Positions 1 to 8,017 of a stretch of 47,580 nt of DNA are shown piece after piece. The stretch lies in the NCBI RefSeq assembly GCF_012272855.1, contig NZ_JAAXCQ010000025.1:1-47580 (forward strand), in the 5' to 3' direction. A model generated the notes under the pieces. That model was not told the DNA's origin. It made no database searches and saw only the letters and a list, made by a program, of their open reading frames with translations. The stretch's first letter is position 1, and each line of letters starts with the position of its first letter. Both the position numbers and the translations under genes were made by a program. The DNA is from Arenibacter sp. 6A1 (GTDB lineage: Bacteria > Bacteroidota > Bacteroidia > Flavobacteriales > Flavobacteriaceae).

Positions 1-45
1 TGAACTGTTTAAGGAAATCATCATCAAATAGATCTTCTTTTTTCA
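1..45 (-). CDS. IS256-family transposase, N-terminal 15 residues (partial)
   Basis: The minus strand from 45 reads MKKEDLFDDDFLKQF, the typical start of Bacteroidota IS256/mutator transposases, which are DDE enzymes that move the IS by a circular intermediate. The rest lies outside the window, so integrity cannot be judged. Translation starts 63 bp from the inner edge of the terminal repeat. Confidence 0.8.
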
Positions 46-70
46 TAAAGTGCAAAAAATTAAAATTAAA

Positions 71-108
71 CAAAAAAATAACGGGGGCCGGCCCCCGTTA
101 TTTTTTTG
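71..108. terminator. Perfect 38-bp palindrome, bidirectional terminator-like hairpin inside the IS leader
   Basis: Positions 71-108 form a perfect inverted repeat with 19-bp arms. The GC-only core (GGGGGCC/GGCCCCC) is flanked by A7 and T7 runs, so the hairpin looks like a Rho-independent terminator in either direction. It lies between the outer end of the IS and the transposase start. A likely role is blocking read-through transcription from flanking DNA into the transposase gene. Confidence 0.75.
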
Positions 109-133
109 TTTACACACTTTATGAGATAGTCCC
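108..133. repeat. IS256-type terminal inverted repeat (right end)
   Basis: The outward-reading end finishes GAGATAGTCCC at 133. It is related to the opposite terminus of another copy at 47474-47501, with shared blocks ACTATC, TAAA and TGTGTAA. No 8-bp target duplication could be assigned because the other end of this copy is outside the window. Confidence 0.7.
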
Positions 134-215
134 TTTAAAATAACAGGGGTTGGACTTTTATCTAAAGTCTGACTCTTTTTTCATAGATCGTCAGGAACTG
201 ATTTAGGATGATTCC
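134..215 (-). pseudogene. Remnant of a second IS256-family element: transposase C-terminus without its terminal repeat
   Basis: These 82 bases match 47499-47580 with a single mismatch (T/C near 176). On the minus strand they encode the last residues of an IS256 transposase, GIILNQFLTIYEKRVRL followed by TAG at 164-162. The terminal repeat that should precede position 134 is missing, and the right end of the first IS abuts instead. After 215 I cannot tell how far the homology runs, because the comparison copy leaves the window. Confidence 0.75.
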
Positions 216-609
216 CCTGTTACAATATCAATCATAAAATAGATCCAGTTTAAATTTAAAATCACCTATTGACAATTGCTGACTTGGAATCTGCGTTTTT
301 TTCTTTCTTTTTTCTGAATTTAATTTTTCTAATTGTTAATAACTATGAATTCTTGGGCTAAACCGGTATTTTTCTATAATTAAATCTACCGTTATTTGAT
401 ATCTCATAATTTCAAATAAATTTTGGATCATTATTCTTGATACCATTTGACTACATTTAACACAAACAACTCATTATTAGATATTTGTGAACAACTTGTA
501 ATAATAAATTTCGCTTTAAAGCATCCATTTCCTTACTTTTATTTTAACAAACCTATAAAAGGTAAACAAAAGCGCTTTTGTTCATTTCTTAATCTTAAAA
601 GAGAAACAA
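216..609. other. AT-rich non-coding stretch upstream of the HTH gene
   Basis: I see no convincing gene. The only longer frame (447-632, TTG start) has no recognisable features and overlaps the start of the HTH gene. The tract probably contains the promoter of the 610 gene plus IS-flanking DNA. Confidence 0.4.
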
Positions 610-897
610 ATGGACACTATTTTAATTTTTGATCGCTTAGATCGTTTGGAAAAACTGTTAACCGCCCATAAAGAGGTGTTAACTTTTGAGGAAACCTGTG
701 ACTACACCGGAATATCGAGAAGCTATCTTTACAAACTGACTTCCTCCAGGGCTATCCCCCACTCCAAGCCCAACGGAAAAATGATATTCTTTGAAAAGAA
801 GAAACTAAACAGTTGGCTACTCCAAAATAGCCGAAAATCCAAGGCCGATATTGAGAACGAGGCGCTGAGACACACCCTAAAAAAAAGACGGCCATGA
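610..897 (+). CDS. Small helix-turn-helix (excisionase/MerR-like fold) DNA-binding protein
   Basis: A 95-residue basic protein. Residues about 25-75 form a winged-helix unit of the HTH_17/excisionase kind: LTFEETCDYTGISRSYLYKL followed by a proline-containing turn and a wing leading to KLNSWLL. Such proteins control excision or replication modules of Bacteroidota conjugative elements. The ATG at 610 fits the domain length. The stop codon overlaps the start of the next gene (ATGA), so the two are translationally coupled. Its target is unknown. Confidence 0.75.
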   Translation: MDTILIFDRLDRLEKLLTAHKEVLTFEETCDYTGISRSYLYKLTSSRAIPHSKPNGKMIFFEKKKLNSWLLQNSRKSKADIENEALRHTLKKRRP

Positions 898-1070
898 TAG
901 TCGGCGACCATCGGGGTCAACCCTACAAGGTAGAGGATGCCAGGAAAAAGACGATCTACGATTATACCATTGAATACTTGGAAGAAAAGTATGATATAAT
1001 GTACAATGAAATATCCCTCCGAACCTATCTGGGGCTAAAGTACTTACCAACAACCTCTATCAAAGATTGA
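894..1070 (+). CDS. 58-residue protein, possibly an N-terminal stub of a VapE/primase-type protein
   Basis: It starts at the ATGA overlap with the HTH gene and ends at TGA 1068-1070. The segment TIEYLEEKYDIMYNEISLRT resembles the short domain at the N-terminus of Bacteroidota VapE/VirE-type replication proteins, which normally continue for several hundred residues. Here the frame closes after 58 codons, and its last 46 bp run antisense to the 3' end of the amidase gene. I infer a truncated remnant of a replication gene, but a genuine small protein cannot be excluded. Confidence 0.5.
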   Translation: MIVGDHRGQPYKVEDARKKTIYDYTIEYLEEKYDIMYNEISLRTYLGLKYLPTTSIKD

Positions 1071-1687
1071 AGTATAGCTATTGCGTACCCTGAAATACTC
1101 GATTTCTTCATGCTATGTATAGCTTCTTCTGAATTGGACAAAAATCCAAGTTCCAAAAGAACAGCTGGGCATGTAAATTGGGTATCCCTGAGAACTTGAA
1201 AATTGGCATACTTCCTACCCCTGATTTTAAAGCCCAAGGAGTTGTCGAACTCCAATAAAATTGTTCTCGCCAAGTTTTCCGATTGTAATAGATGCTTCGT
1301 ATCCATTTTAATGTGGGGATGCTGTATAAAAACTTCAATACCTTGTGCCTTTTTCCTTGGTGCCTGGTTACAATGGATAGATACAAAAAGGTTTGCCCGT
1401 AAAGCTTTTGCTAATTTGGCCCGATGGCCTAACGAAATTAAGGTGTCAGAATACCTAGTTAAATATATATTCAGTTGATTGCCATATAGCTCCTTGTTCA
1501 AGCGTAGAACTTCCTTCCCTACTGCAAGGACAACATCCTTTTCCCTTATCCCATTCACCCCTACCGCCCCAGAATCTACTCCCCCATGTCCAAGGTCCAA
1601 GATTATTATTGGAGCCTTTTTTTCTTGTCCCATAGCAAAGCTCAAACCAAGGAATAATCCAAAACAAATCGTCAAAAATCGCTTCAT
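1025..1687 (-). CDS. N-acetylmuramoyl-L-alanine amidase (Amidase_3), secreted
   Basis: A 220-residue protein that cleaves the amide bond between MurNAc and the stem peptide. Residues 1-20 are a signal peptide (FGLFLGLSFAMGQ). The Amidase_3 fold follows with its zinc ligands visible: DLGHGG near residue 31, the Glu of IREKD, SIHCN in the middle, and the catalytic Glu in LLELGFLSN near the C-terminus. It is divergent from the tra operon. In Bacteroidota conjugative elements such enzymes open the cell wall for the mating apparatus, which is the likely role here. Confidence 0.9.
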   Translation of the reverse strand: MKRFLTICFGLFLGLSFAMGQEKKAPIIILDLGHGGVDSGAVGVNGIREKDVVLAVGKEVLRLNKELYGNQLNIYLTRYSDTLISLGHRAKLAKALRANLFVSIHCNQAPRKKAQGIEVFIQHPHIKMDTKHLLQSENLARTILLEFDNSLGFKIRGRKYANFQVLRDTQFTCPAVLLELGFLSNSEEAIHSMKKSSISGYAIAILQSLIEVVGKYFSPR

Positions 1688-1890
1688 AACTCAGTGATTA
1701 TTTAATGCGTGTTGCACAATATTCATCGATTTCCTCAATTCACTTCCAATACATTAATTTTTAACACTTTAGAATGTTAAAATTTATTCTATTCCCATCA
1801 TTCTTGCCAATCCTTTAGAAATTCAATAAACAATAATCCATAAGTCGTCCTTCCCCCTACTATCGGGACGGCTTCAAAAACCACATCGTC
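1688..1890. promoter_or_regulatory. Divergent promoter region between the amidase gene and the tra operon
   Basis: This 203-bp AT-rich gap separates the two divergent transcription units and must hold both promoters. A short inverted repeat, CGTCC...GGGACG, lies just upstream of traE (about 1846-1870). No clear repressor site was identified. Confidence 0.4.
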
Positions 1891-2178
1891 ATGAAAAAAA
1901 TTTGTAAATCACTTGTACTGTCGCTTTTGGCAACGGCACCGTCTTTTGCTCAGATTGGGGGCATAGAAGATTCTGTAAACGATGTTTCCGATACCATCAG
2001 GACCATCTTTCCAATTATCCTTGGAGTCATTTTCCTTATAGGGTTTTTGTTTAACGCCGGGCATTTCTTTGGAGAAAATGCAGATTTAAAAAAGGGTATT
2101 ACCCGAGTATTGGTCTTTGTTCTTATTGCAGGCGCAGTTGTTGGCATCTTTAGCTACTTAATAGGAATCGTAGTCTAA
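1891..2178 (+). CDS. traE: Conjugative transposon protein TraE (DUF4134)
   Basis: A 95-residue membrane protein with a signal-like N-terminus (LVLSLLATAPSFAQ), an acidic loop (GGIEDSVNDVSDTIRTIFP) and two transmembrane helices separated by a polar loop containing FFGENADLKKG. This is the DUF4134 pattern of Bacteroidota conjugation systems, a pilin-like or inner-membrane component analogous to VirB2. It is first in the mating-pair operon, 73 bp before traF. Confidence 0.88.
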   Translation: MKKICKSLVLSLLATAPSFAQIGGIEDSVNDVSDTIRTIFPIILGVIFLIGFLFNAGHFFGENADLKKGITRVLVFVLIAGAVVGIFSYLIGIVV

Positions 2179-2251
2179 GAAATTTTGATTACTACCGAGA
2201 TGTCTAAAGCCAATTGCATTTGGACCATAAAAAACAACTAAACACTTAGGG

Positions 2252-2536
2252 ATGAAAAAATTTGAGGTATACAGGCACATTAGAAAAAGAGCGCTGATCT
2301 TCGGGCTGCCTATATCCTTTTTTGCCCTACAGATACTATTCATTGTTGGTTCATTAATGGTTGTCATTTTCTCCTTCAGCCTCACTATAATCCTAAGTTT
2401 ATGCGCTCTCAATACAATCCTTTATATAGCCTTGACCAGGATTACAAATACCCCACTACCCTTCCTATTTAAGAGTCTATTTCCTAAAATCATCAGTAAT
2501 AAAAAATCAACATCCCTTACCTATGGAAAAGATTGA
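2252..2536 (+). CDS. traF: Conjugative transposon protein TraF (DUF4133)
   Basis: A 94-residue protein with two adjacent membrane helices (residues about 18-58) and a short cytoplasmic tail. It resembles VirB3-type subunits in length, topology and position before the VirB4 ATPase. Its end overlaps the start of traG by 14 bp, indicating translational coupling. Confidence 0.85.
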   Translation: MKKFEVYRHIRKRALIFGLPISFFALQILFIVGSLMVVIFSFSLTIILSLCALNTILYIALTRITNTPLPFLFKSLFPKIISNKKSTSLTYGKD

Positions 2537-4925
2537 ACTATTTGCCTGCCATCCCATTGTGGACATCCAATCTAATATTGTTTTTGCCAACAATGGCAAT
2601 GTGGTGCTTTGTTATGAGGGAATATTGCCAGAAATCTATTCCCTTTCCGAAAAGGATTTTGAGGACATCCATGGAATCTGGTTTCAGGCCTTAAAATCAT
2701 TGCCCACAGGAACGGTTATCCATAAACAGGACATTTATACTAAAAGAATATACTCCTCTGAAAAGTTGCCAAAAACTACCTTTTTAGAAAAAGCTACTCA
2801 TCAACATTTCAAAGGCCGTGAGTATATGGAACACCGCTGCCTGCTATTCTTCATCCTTACCAAAAACAAAACGCTGAACAATCCAAAATATGTAAACCCT
2901 TTTCGAAAGGCCACAAAAGAAATCCATATCGAAGCGGATAACCAGATCATAGGCTTTAAAGCTTCTGTAAACGATGCAGTTTCCTTTCTCAACAATAGCC
3001 GTAAATTGATGTTTACACCATTGGATTCCAACGATGTCTTAAAGGTGACCGATAATTACTTCAATGGTTTCAATGTGGGTTTAGATACCGACATCCTTTT
3101 AGAAAAATCAAAGGTTAGTATCGGGGAGAACTACTTTGATGTATTGGCTGTCAATAGCGAGCTATGTTTTGGGGATAGTGTCCAAAGCAGTAAGACCAAC
3201 GCACAGTTTACCTCGGACGATTTTGTATTCCATCAGGGATTTATAGATGGCATAGGTCTTACCCTGAAAGAAAACCATATCGTAAATCAGATCATTTATC
3301 TAGATGACAAACATAAATGGCGGAAAATTCTAGATAAAAAAATCGAGGAACTGAGCAAAAGCTCAAATTTTGGTTCCCAAAACAAAGTAACTCTTGCCAA
3401 GGTCCAGGATATCCTACAGCGGATCAATAATGATGACAGTTCTCGAATTATCAGGGGACATTTAAATATTATCTACTGGGATCGAGATAAAAAACAATTG
3501 GAAAAAATAGGTTCAAAAATAAGGACTGAATTTAAGGAGCTCGATATTACCCCTTACTACCCTAGAGGCGAGGAACGTAAAAATTATATTCTAAACAGTT
3601 ATTTCTGCTTTTCCTCCAATTTTTCCAACCAAGACCTTTACGTGACCGACCTGAAGCATGCCTTATGCCTCACCATTAATAACAGTAACTACAAATCTGA
3701 TCGTACTGGTATTATTTTCAATGACAGGGTCCACAATATCCCCGTCATAAAGGATGTCTGGGATGAAAAGAAAAAGCGTATCAAGGCCCGTAACTTTGCC
3801 ATTTTCGCCCCAACCGGTGAAGGCAAGTCTTTTCTGGCCAATAATATACTTCGTCAATATTTTGAAAGCGGGGTGCGCCTGGTCATTATCGACCTTGGCG
3901 GATCCTACACCAAATTTGCACGGTTATATCCTGGGCAATATACCGTACTGAGGTATGAAAACGGTAAAAGTTTGGGCATCAACCCTTTTTATATTAATTC
4001 TCAAGAAGACCTGAGTCCAGAACGCTTAGAAGACCTTGCTGTATTCCTTTTCGAACTTTTAGCTTCATACCAAAAGGCCAGTAAAGAACAGTCCGTGTCC
4101 ATTAAAAAAATACTTCGGCACTACTATCAAAATGTGGATAATGAGCATTCCTTGGACAGCTTTTACCATTTTATAGAACTGCACCAAAACACACTATTAA
4201 CCAAACTTAAAATACAAGCAGAATATTTCAACATACCTGCCTTTCTGCACATCATGTCCGAATATGTAGGGAATGGACTCTACAGTTTTCTATTCGAGGT
4301 CAGTGAGGACCAAACCTATAAAATTGAGGACAAAAGATTGATTGTTTTTGAATTGGATGAAGTACGGGATAAAAAGGAAATCCTCTCGGTGATGTTGAAG
4401 CTTATAAAATCTGCCATCCAACGCACCATTTGGAAAAATCGTGCAGAAAAAGGTATTATTCTTTTCGATGAGTTTGCCAAACAGCTGAAGTTTGACAATG
4501 TCCTTGAGAGTGTGGAATTCTACTATCAAGCGATCCGAAAACAGAACGGGTCCATAGGGATCATCCTTCAATCTATTAATCAATTGCCGGATAATGCTAC
4601 CTCGGCAAGCATATTAGAAAATACCCAGGTCATCTATAGTTTAAATAATGAAAAAGGATACCAGGAATTAAAAAACCGATTAAACCTGTCCTCCCATGAC
4701 TTGAACCAGTTAAAATCTATAAGAAACAATCTCATGGGTTCCCGAAAGTACACCGAGATGTTCATCAAGATCGGAAAGGAAAGCAACATTTTCAGGTTGG
4801 AAGTGCCAAAAGAAGTTTATGCTGCTTTTTTAACCGATGGCGCTGAAAACGAATCCATCATGGCGCTATACCAAGAACATAAAGACATGGAAAAAGCCAT
4901 AAAACTTTTTACGCAAGAGTCTTAG
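2523..4925 (+). CDS. traG: Conjugation ATPase TraG (VirB4 family)
   Basis: An 800-residue cytoplasmic ATPase that powers assembly of the type IV secretion channel. The N-terminal half carries the TraG_N domain. The ATPase half shows Walker A APTGEGKS near residue 437 and Walker B IILFDEFAKQ near residue 645. The length matches the family. It is the longest gene of the tra operon, overlapping traF upstream with traI 36 bp downstream. No frameshift or missing motif was seen. Confidence 0.93.
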   Translation: MEKIELFACHPIVDIQSNIVFANNGNVVLCYEGILPEIYSLSEKDFEDIHGIWFQALKSLPTGTVIHKQDIYTKRIYSSEKLPKTTFLEKATHQHFKGREYMEHRCLLFFILTKNKTLNNPKYVNPFRKATKEIHIEADNQIIGFKASVNDAVSFLNNSRKLMFTPLDSNDVLKVTDNYFNGFNVGLDTDILLEKSKVSIGENYFDVLAVNSELCFGDSVQSSKTNAQFTSDDFVFHQGFIDGIGLTLKENHIVNQIIYLDDKHKWRKILDKKIEELSKSSNFGSQNKVTLAKVQDILQRINNDDSSRIIRGHLNIIYWDRDKKQLEKIGSKIRTEFKELDITPYYPRGEERKNYILNSYFCFSSNFSNQDLYVTDLKHALCLTINNSNYKSDRTGIIFNDRVHNIPVIKDVWDEKKKRIKARNFAIFAPTGEGKSFLANNILRQYFESGVRLVIIDLGGSYTKFARLYPGQYTVLRYENGKSLGINPFYINSQEDLSPERLEDLAVFLFELLASYQKASKEQSVSIKKILRHYYQNVDNEHSLDSFYHFIELHQNTLLTKLKIQAEYFNIPAFLHIMSEYVGNGLYSFLFEVSEDQTYKIEDKRLIVFELDEVRDKKEILSVMLKLIKSAIQRTIWKNRAEKGIILFDEFAKQLKFDNVLESVEFYYQAIRKQNGSIGIILQSINQLPDNATSASILENTQVIYSLNNEKGYQELKNRLNLSSHDLNQLKSIRNNLMGSRKYTEMFIKIGKESNIFRLEVPKEVYAAFLTDGAENESIMALYQEHKDMEKAIKLFTQES

Positions 4926-4961
4926 TCCGAATTAATTAATAACAATTTAAACTAGTTTAAA

Positions 4962-5543
4962 ATGAAACATAAAATCGAGAAACTCATTTTATTCGCCGTC
5001 TTGTTCCTACTGGTACATGTGAATTCTAGCGCACAGGGCCTTCCTGTTTATGACAATACCAATTTTATCTCATTTGCAAAATCTTTGTTGGAATCGGGAA
5101 AGCAGACCTCACAATTATTAAAGACCGTAAAATTTCTACAACAACAGAAAGAGAACGTGGATAAGGTCAATAATGTTATCAAACAACTAAGGGCTGTAAA
5201 AGAACTAGCGATCAGCCATCAACGTCTGTTCGATATAGTTCAGGTTGATCTAAGGGACATTTTTCAATCAACCTATATACAACCTGATGAAGTCATCCGG
5301 ATTTCAGATTCATTCAATGACATATTAGAAAACTCTTTATCGGGAATGGAATATATCGAAGAAGTGTTATCCAGTGACAATCTTAGGATGACCGATGCTG
5401 AACGCGCATCAATCCTTAAGAAAAAAGAACTTGAAACCAAAGAAATGGTAGCGGAGATAGAGGCCAAGACACGACGATACCGAGAAATCATCGCTTTTAG
5501 GGAGATGCAGGACAAGATGAACAATAGAGAAACCAAATACTAA
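4962..5543 (+). CDS. traI: Conjugative transfer protein TraI-like (DUF4141 type)
   Basis: A 193-residue protein with a signal peptide (ILFAVLFLLVHVNSSAQG) followed by mostly amphipathic helices, including a charged coiled-coil-like C-terminal half. Size, secretion signal and position between the VirB4 ATPase and the polytopic TraJ agree with the periplasmic TraI (VirB5-like) subunit of CTnDOT-type systems. Its stop codon overlaps the traJ start by one base (TAATG). Confidence 0.75.
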   Translation: MKHKIEKLILFAVLFLLVHVNSSAQGLPVYDNTNFISFAKSLLESGKQTSQLLKTVKFLQQQKENVDKVNNVIKQLRAVKELAISHQRLFDIVQVDLRDIFQSTYIQPDEVIRISDSFNDILENSLSGMEYIEEVLSSDNLRMTDAERASILKKKELETKEMVAEIEAKTRRYREIIAFREMQDKMNNRETKY

Positions 5544-6385
5544 TGTCGTATACTGTTTTAGCAATAGGGCTCGAATATGTGGATACTGTTTTTCAAATGA
5601 TAAAAAACAGTGAATTCTCGCAATATACTATTACGGGAATGAAGACTTTAGCTTTGCTATTTTTTCTCATCAATATCCTAAAAAAATACAATGAAGGGGT
5701 TGCGAACAAAGACGGTTATACTTGGGGACTGACCCCTACTGAACTTGCTAAGAATTTTACCGTTGTGATTTTGGTCATTTTTTCCACACAGGTATTAGGA
5801 GTGTTCGACAACATTTTGGTGGCCATTGAGGCCCAATATAGGGACACGGCTCCGGCACTCCTCCCGTTACAGTTGCAGGATATCGACATTGAACAGGATG
5901 TGGGTGCTTTGGTAGCCGCCAAAAAAGCCATGGCGCTTTTATATGAGTCCTTAGCGACTCCCTTATACGTATTAAGGTTCGTGTCCTTCATCCTTGGGTT
6001 GTTCCTATGGCTATTGGATCTTTTTATTTATCCGCTGTTTTTGGCAGAACGATTTTTTCTATTGGGCATTATGCAGGCCTTTTTCCCATTGGTTATCAGC
6101 TTGGCCGTTTTTGAAAAGTTTAGGTCATTGGCCTACAACTTTTTTAAACTCTATGCAGGAGTCTATATGTTGGTGCCGGCCTTTTTCTTGGTAAATGTTT
6201 TTATAAATAATCTCTATACGGAAGTGAACACCAATTTCTGGTCGAGCTTGTTCGGTCCGGATTGGGGAACTCGCTATTATGCACCAATGGTACAATTGGC
6301 ATCGATTGGGTTTATCGTACTCCTTAAGTTCAAATTATACCGCAGGGCTATCTCTTTTACATTTAGACTTTTTATCGGAGGCTAG
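5543..6385 (+). CDS. traJ: Conjugative transfer protein TraJ (VirB6/TrbL-like)
   Basis: A 280-residue polytopic inner-membrane protein with hydrophobic segments near residues 30-45, 75-90, 140-180 and 210-270, typical of the channel component TraJ. The start codon overlaps the end of traI. The C-terminal LLKFKLYRRAISFTFRLF is basic, as in the family. Confidence 0.85.
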   Translation: MSYTVLAIGLEYVDTVFQMIKNSEFSQYTITGMKTLALLFFLINILKKYNEGVANKDGYTWGLTPTELAKNFTVVILVIFSTQVLGVFDNILVAIEAQYRDTAPALLPLQLQDIDIEQDVGALVAAKKAMALLYESLATPLYVLRFVSFILGLFLWLLDLFIYPLFLAERFFLLGIMQAFFPLVISLAVFEKFRSLAYNFFKLYAGVYMLVPAFFLVNVFINNLYTEVNTNFWSSLFGPDWGTRYYAPMVQLASIGFIVLLKFKLYRRAISFTFRLFIGG

Positions 6386-6468
6386 ATCCTTCTACAGGAA
6401 AACATCACTGATAAGCAGGTAGGTTAAAATAAATATGGTTGCAGATAATTATCAAAAAAAACGAACAG

Positions 6469-7083
6469 ATGAAAACACCTTATAAAAACATTTATAGTCT
6501 CCTGAACCAAAACCGATTTATTGTATGGTCTCTGGTTATTGGTTCTACTGTAACCTGTATCGTTGCCATTTTATCTGTTGTAAAACTGCACCGGGAAACT
6601 CTTAATAATGTACTTATGGTCAATACCGACGGAAGTGTAATTCCCTTAAAATTAGTTTCACAAAAAGAAAACTTAGCGGTGGAATCATTATCGCATTTAG
6701 ACCTGTTCCATACCTATTTCTACAACATAGATGCGAGCAATTATAAAAAGAATTTGGAAAAGGCCTTGTGGCTTGGAAACAGCTCTGTAGATGGACTGTA
6801 CAGACAAAAGAAATTCGACGGAGTCTATAACAGGCTATTGCAATACTCGTTGGTCCAGAAGGTCCTCAAAGTCCATTCCGAAATAAATCTATCAAAAGAG
6901 CCTTATCCTTTTAAAACCGTTACCAGATTTGAGATTAATAGGGGGACCGTCGTGGACACCTATGAATTAGTAACTACGGGGAATATGATCCATGTAGACC
7001 GCAACTTCCCAAAAAACACACACGGTCTTTTGATCACGAACTTTTTTGAGAAGTCCTTAAAAAAATTGAACCATGAGAATTGA
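6469..7083 (+). CDS. traK: Conjugative transposon protein TraK (VirB8-like)
   Basis: A bitopic protein of about 204 residues with a short cytoplasmic N-terminus, one transmembrane helix (FIVWSLVIGSTVTCIVAIL) and a periplasmic domain of VirB8/TraK type. I chose ATG 6469 over the upstream TTG at 6439 because the family starts a few residues before the membrane helix with a sequence like MKTPYKNIYSLL. The end overlaps traM by 11 bp. Confidence 0.85.
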   Translation: MKTPYKNIYSLLNQNRFIVWSLVIGSTVTCIVAILSVVKLHRETLNNVLMVNTDGSVIPLKLVSQKENLAVESLSHLDLFHTYFYNIDASNYKKNLEKALWLGNSSVDGLYRQKKFDGVYNRLLQYSLVQKVLKVHSEINLSKEPYPFKTVTRFEINRGTVVDTYELVTTGNMIHVDRNFPKNTHGLLITNFFEKSLKKLNHEN

Positions 7084-7996
7084 GAAAAACAAAATTGTCT
7101 TTAGCTCTGTATTGCTGATCATTTTACTGTTCATATTTGGTTATGCGCTCTTAATCATGGAAAACGGGAATACTGATAATGAATCATTGGAAGATACCGA
7201 GGTACCGAAATTGGAACAGCAACAAAAAGAGTATAATACCAAATTGGAAGCTATCGATAACATCCAGGAAGAACAAGTACAAAACGCACCTAGTGTATAT
7301 GATGACAAGTTATTGGATGCCACAGGCGTATATGATCCCAATTTCTTGGATAAGGATAAGCAACGTATAGTAGACAGCATTTACAACCAGGGCCGGATCA
7401 ATTATTCAGAAAGTAGCTACCGATATTCGGATCCTCCTAAAGAACCACTATTGAAGGCTATTCCTCCTATTCCCCAGGAAAAGGAAGTTCAAGAACCCAT
7501 TACTGCAAAAGAATTGGCCTTAGAGCATCAGCTATTTTTTGCCTCTGCCCCACAATCGGCCCCTTTATCCTTCTCACTTCAAGTTCCGGATGTTTTTGTG
7601 GAAGTAGATGGTGACCAAGTGGTGAAGGCCAACAGCCGATTGCGGATGAGATTACTTAATAAAATAACATTGGGAACAATGACAATTCCGAAAAACACCT
7701 TAATCTATGGGGTTATCAGTTTTCAACCGAACCGTACTAATATAAAAATCGATAATATCAACCATCAACCTGTAAAATTAAGAGCCTTTGACCTACAGGA
7801 TGGATTGGAGGGAATTTATGTAGAAAATAGTTTCCGTGGTGAAGTAACGAACGAAGTGACAGGTGATTTATTGAATGACATCAATATTGCCGGTGTTCCT
7901 CAATTAAGCGGAATCAAAAAGGTGTTCCAGCGCAATAACAGAAACGTAAAAGTGGCTGTAACCAATAAATACAAGCTTATTCTAAAAGCCAATTAA
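7073..7996 (+). CDS. traM: Conjugative transposon protein TraM (VirB10-like)
   Basis: A 307-residue protein with one N-terminal membrane helix (FSSVLLIILLFIFGYALL), an acidic/Gln-rich linker and a C-terminal beta-rich domain (about 185-305), as in the TraM family that spans the periplasm. Motifs such as TIPKNTLIYGVISF and the closing RNVKVAVTNKYKLILK are intact. It sits between traK and traN. Confidence 0.88.
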   Translation: MRIEKNKIVFSSVLLIILLFIFGYALLIMENGNTDNESLEDTEVPKLEQQQKEYNTKLEAIDNIQEEQVQNAPSVYDDKLLDATGVYDPNFLDKDKQRIVDSIYNQGRINYSESSYRYSDPPKEPLLKAIPPIPQEKEVQEPITAKELALEHQLFFASAPQSAPLSFSLQVPDVFVEVDGDQVVKANSRLRMRLLNKITLGTMTIPKNTLIYGVISFQPNRTNIKIDNINHQPVKLRAFDLQDGLEGIYVENSFRGEVTNEVTGDLLNDINIAGVPQLSGIKKVFQRNNRNVKVAVTNKYKLILKAN

Positions 7997-8017
7997 CGCT
8001 CATTAAATCTATTAAAC

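Larger units (their letters stand above)
1..133 (-). mobile_element. IS256-family insertion sequence, 5' (right) end, truncated by window start
   Basis: This is the right end of an IS that reads leftwards out of the window. It holds the first 15 codons of a mutator-type transposase (start codon at 45), an 86-bp leader containing a long perfect palindrome, and a terminal inverted repeat at 108-133. The inward-reading repeat begins GGGACTATCTCATAAAGTGT. It matches about 18 of 23 positions of the terminus of another IS256-type element at 47474-47501, which supports the assignment. Confidence 0.85.

Noticed and set aside
134..222. 82-bp unit with 9-bp ends TAACAGGGG...CCCCTGTTA, first taken as a MITE
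   Set aside because: The second copy shows the unit is the 3' end of an IS256 transposase gene, and the short inverted ends do not mark an independent element.
447..632. 61-codon plus-strand frame before the HTH gene
   Set aside because: It needs a TTG start, has no recognisable motif, and overlaps the better-supported HTH gene start.
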